A stretch of DNA of 9,086 nt from Chitinophagales bacterium (lineage in GTDB: Bacteria; Bacteroidota; Bacteroidia; Chitinophagales; Saprospiraceae). Shown one piece after another: positions 7,332-9,086 of the stretch (positions are counted from its first letter, which is position 1; every line of letters starts with the position of its first letter). Position numbers and translations under genes: made by a program. The notes beneath the pieces were generated by a model, which saw only the letters and a list, made by a program, of their open reading frames with translations, was not told the DNA's origin and did no database searches. The DNA lies in contig JAAFHO010000181.1 in the NCBI GenBank assembly GCA_013297575.1, positions 1 to 9,086 on the forward strand. The letters run 5' to 3'.

Positions 7332-7421
7332 CTGAATGCTTGCTCAAAACAAATAGCGAGGTAGCTCCATTACGAATGAAACTTTTTTCACACACTTGTA
7401 GAAAAAACCGCAAGCATTCAG
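7332..7421. repeat. Intergenic long-range inverted repeat (12-bp perfect arms, 66-nt interior)
   Basis: CTGAATGCTTGC (7332-7343) is the exact reverse complement of GCAAGCATTCAG (7410-7421). Between the arms lies a smaller hairpin, TTTTTTC (7383-7389) with GAAAAAA (7401-7407). T-tracts follow the outer structure on both strands: T6 at 7425-7430 on the plus strand and T4 just beyond the left arm on the minus strand. It sits in the spacer after the TPR/HTH gene, so it could be that gene's terminator, a structured RNA, or a small decayed mobile element. No flanking direct repeat was seen. Confidence 0.5.
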
Positions 7422-7464
7422 ACGTTTTTTAGATTAAAATCTCATTCCTTAATCGTAAAATGAT

Positions 7465-9086
7465 TTATTGTATCAAAAAACCGACCACAAACCCATCCAA
7501 ATCCTTTGTCTCTTCTAATCCCAATTTTTGAGACAATCTATGGCGGCTGCGCCACACACTTTCTTTGGAGATACCAAGTGCTTCGGAGATTTCGAGGGTG
7601 TCGAAGTTGAGTTTAATCAGCATAAACAGCCGGATTTCAGCGGAAGTAAGGGATGGGTAGCGGTCTTTCAAATTTTGATAAAGACCTGGTATATACTGCT
7701 CAAACCGCTCGCGAAACCGCATCCAGTCTTTTTCGTTCAGGATTTTTATCTGTACTATCTTGTTGTTTTCTGCTGCTCCGGGAGGCATCTCTTCGTTGGG
7801 CGCGATGTGTTCCTGCGTGAAACGCAACTCCAATTCTTCGATCAGTTGGCTTTTAAGTGCGAGCAATTGGGTAGTTATGTCCAACTCATCCTGTGTATTT
7901 TTCAGGGTCACCTGCGATGCTTGAAGTGCCTGTTCGGAGAGCCGCGCACGGGTCTGCGAGAGTTCTTTTTCCTGAGCGAGCAGTTTTTTGTCTTGTTCCA
8001 GCAGTTGGTTTTCTTGTTCCAAGATGCGGCGGCGGTTGCGCTGGCGGAAAAACAAAGCCATTGCTGTAGCCAAAGCAAACGAAAGGAGGAGTACTACGAC
8101 AAGTTTTTGCAACCGCTCATTTTGGTGTTTTTGTTCTGATTGAGCGAGTTGGTGCTGAGTCTGTTCGAGTTTCAATTCCGATTTTGCAACGGCTATTGCT
8201 TGTATTTGCTTGTCGTCAAACAATTTTTGCCGTATTTTGAGGCTGCTTTGTATGGCATCATACGCGGCTTTGTGTTGGCCTTGGCGGGCGTAAATATCGC
8301 TGAGTTTGGTAAATGCATGGGATTGCCCGCTCGGATCTGGTGCCAGAACCAGTGCTTTGTACAGCAGTTCTGCGGAGTCTAAGCGACCAAGGCAGAGGTA
8401 AGCGTCGGCGAGAGCACCTATTTGAATCCTGTGCTGTGTTGGATTATTTTCACGTCTGGTATTGACGGCTTGTTGTATGTACTGTAGTGCAATAGGACAG
8501 GCTCCTTTGGCTAAGTAGCTGGCACCGAGGATATTTAGTAATGCGGGTCGGTCATTGATGGTCTTATATTTTTCCTGTAGTTCAAGTGCCTTTTGAGCCA
8601 TCAAGATGGCAGAGTCGGGCAGGTTCAATCTTTCGTAAATGACAGCGAGTTGTTTGTAAGTATCCACTTTGTGTACCCGCATTTCTGGTTTCGTCTCGTC
8701 GGCAGTCAGCGGAATTTGGCGTTTTGCCCAAATAAGAGCCTCCAGCTGATCGTCACTTTGGCTGTAAGCAGACGCTATATTGGCTATGGCAGTGATTTTA
8801 CGATTAAATTGAGTGGTATCGAGATTTTTGACCGCATCGTACACCGCCAAAAAGGCGCGAATGGCCTGTGCTATGTTATCTTGTGCATAGTAAATGCCTG
8901 CCAGACCTTCTTGTGCGTCGCCCGCCCTGATGTACCGTTTGTGCTGGATGCAGCTTTCATAAGATGCTTGCAGACAGGTCTGAGCAGAATCAAACTGCCC
9001 GAGGTGTGTATAAAGCCGCCCGCGCCAAAGCAAGGTAAACTCCCGTGCAGTATCGGCGGGGAAGTTTTTTTCGTAATAGTCCAAGT
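7465..9086 (-). CDS. TPR protein with one transmembrane segment and C-terminal LuxR-like HTH (5' partial)
   Basis: The frame runs off the window end, so the N-terminus (probably a signal peptide and more repeats) is missing; a TTG at 9084-9082 is merely internal. Numbered from there, 539 residues are visible. Tetratricopeptide repeats fill about 1-290 (for example LGQFDSAQTCLQASYE, LPDSAILMAQKALELQ and LGRLDSAELLYKALVL). A Gln/Glu-rich coiled coil follows (about 300-326), then one membrane span (about 328-346, LVVVLLLSFALATAMALFF), then a basic RQRNRRR stretch and a second long coiled coil (about 350-420). The C-terminus (about 478-523) is a helix-turn-helix of the LuxR/sigma-4-like kind: LTSAEIRLFMLI, then LEISEALGISKESVWRSRHRLSQKLGL. 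By the positive-inside rule the HTH is cytoplasmic and the TPRs periplasmic. It is probably a membrane-tethered transcription regulator; ligand and targets are unknown. No kinase or receiver domain is visible. Confidence 0.9.
   Translation of the reverse strand, partial: LDYYEKNFPADTAREFTLLWRGRLYTHLGQFDSAQTCLQASYESCIQHKRYIRAGDAQEGLAGIYYAQDNIAQAIRAFLAVYDAVKNLDTTQFNRKITAIANIASAYSQSDDQLEALIWAKRQIPLTADETKPEMRVHKVDTYKQLAVIYERLNLPDSAILMAQKALELQEKYKTINDRPALLNILGASYLAKGACPIALQYIQQAVNTRRENNPTQHRIQIGALADAYLCLGRLDSAELLYKALVLAPDPSGQSHAFTKLSDIYARQGQHKAAYDAIQSSLKIRQKLFDDKQIQAIAVAKSELKLEQTQHQLAQSEQKHQNERLQKLVVVLLLSFALATAMALFFRQRNRRRILEQENQLLEQDKKLLAQEKELSQTRARLSEQALQASQVTLKNTQDELDITTQLLALKSQLIEELELRFTQEHIAPNEEMPPGAAENNKIVQIKILNEKDWMRFRERFEQYIPGLYQNLKDRYPSLTSAEIRLFMLIKLNFDTLEISEALGISKESVWRSRHRLSQKLGLEETKDLDGFVVGFLIQ

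Noticed and set aside
7219..7432. Two overlapping small open frames on opposite strands in the spacer (64 and 68 codons)
   Set aside because: They overlap each other and the inverted repeats, show no domain or signal, and fit chance open frames in AT-rich DNA.
7431..7442. AGATT-AA-AATCT hairpin as terminator of the TPR/HTH gene
   Set aside because: A 5-bp AT-only stem with a 2-nt loop is too weak, and no proper T-run follows on the minus strand.
7528..8139. 203-codon plus-strand open frame
   Set aside because: It is the antisense shadow of the conserved HTH, coiled-coil and membrane part of the TPR/HTH gene; its Phe/Gln-rich sequence reflects antisense reading of Lys/Glu/Gln codons.
9082..9084. 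TTG as the start codon of the TPR/HTH gene
   Set aside because: The frame stays open to the window edge and the sequence starts within a TPR helix with no signal peptide, so the gene continues beyond the window.

Overview
The window reads as chromosomal DNA from a member of the Bacteroidota. The first gene ends in a type IX secretion (Por) C-terminal sorting domain, which is confined to that phylum. The two genes on the minus strand (a WG-repeat protein and a TPR-membrane-HTH protein) are architectures common there, no Shine-Dalgarno sequence precedes murA, and the best promoter candidate resembles the Bacteroidota -7 box (TAnnTTTG). The order or genus cannot be fixed from this stretch.

Layout. 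Positions 1-1596 (+) hold the 3' part of a secreted M43/pappalysin-like zinc metalloprotease (protease, FN3, PPC and sorting domains), followed by a textbook intrinsic terminator (1636-1670). A probable promoter leads to murA (1765-3084, +), the first committed enzyme of peptidoglycan synthesis; it carries Asp where most bacteria have the catalytic/fosfomycin-target Cys. From 3085 to 3307 lies a convergent intergenic region with a 34-bp perfect palindrome (3091-3124) and a 134-bp MITE-like element (3165-3298), which has 18-bp perfect terminal inverted repeats and a 9-bp flanking duplication matching at 8 of 9 positions. On the minus strand, 7222-3308 encodes a 1304-residue exported protein made almost wholly of degenerate WG repeats. 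A 242-bp spacer (7223-7464) with several inverted repeats separates it from the upstream minus-strand gene (9086-7465, cut by the window end). That gene encodes a TPR protein with one membrane span, coiled coils and a C-terminal LuxR-like helix-turn-helix.

How the genes relate. The protease and murA are separate transcription units. The two minus-strand genes point the same way but are probably separately expressed. A link between the membrane-tethered TPR/HTH regulator and the exported WG-repeat protein is only a hypothesis from proximity. No complete new multi-gene system is visible. The best leads are the MITE-like element, the MurA Cys-to-Asp active site, the unusual WG-repeat protein with a perfect hairpin inside its coding sequence, and the unexplained inverted repeats in the spacer.
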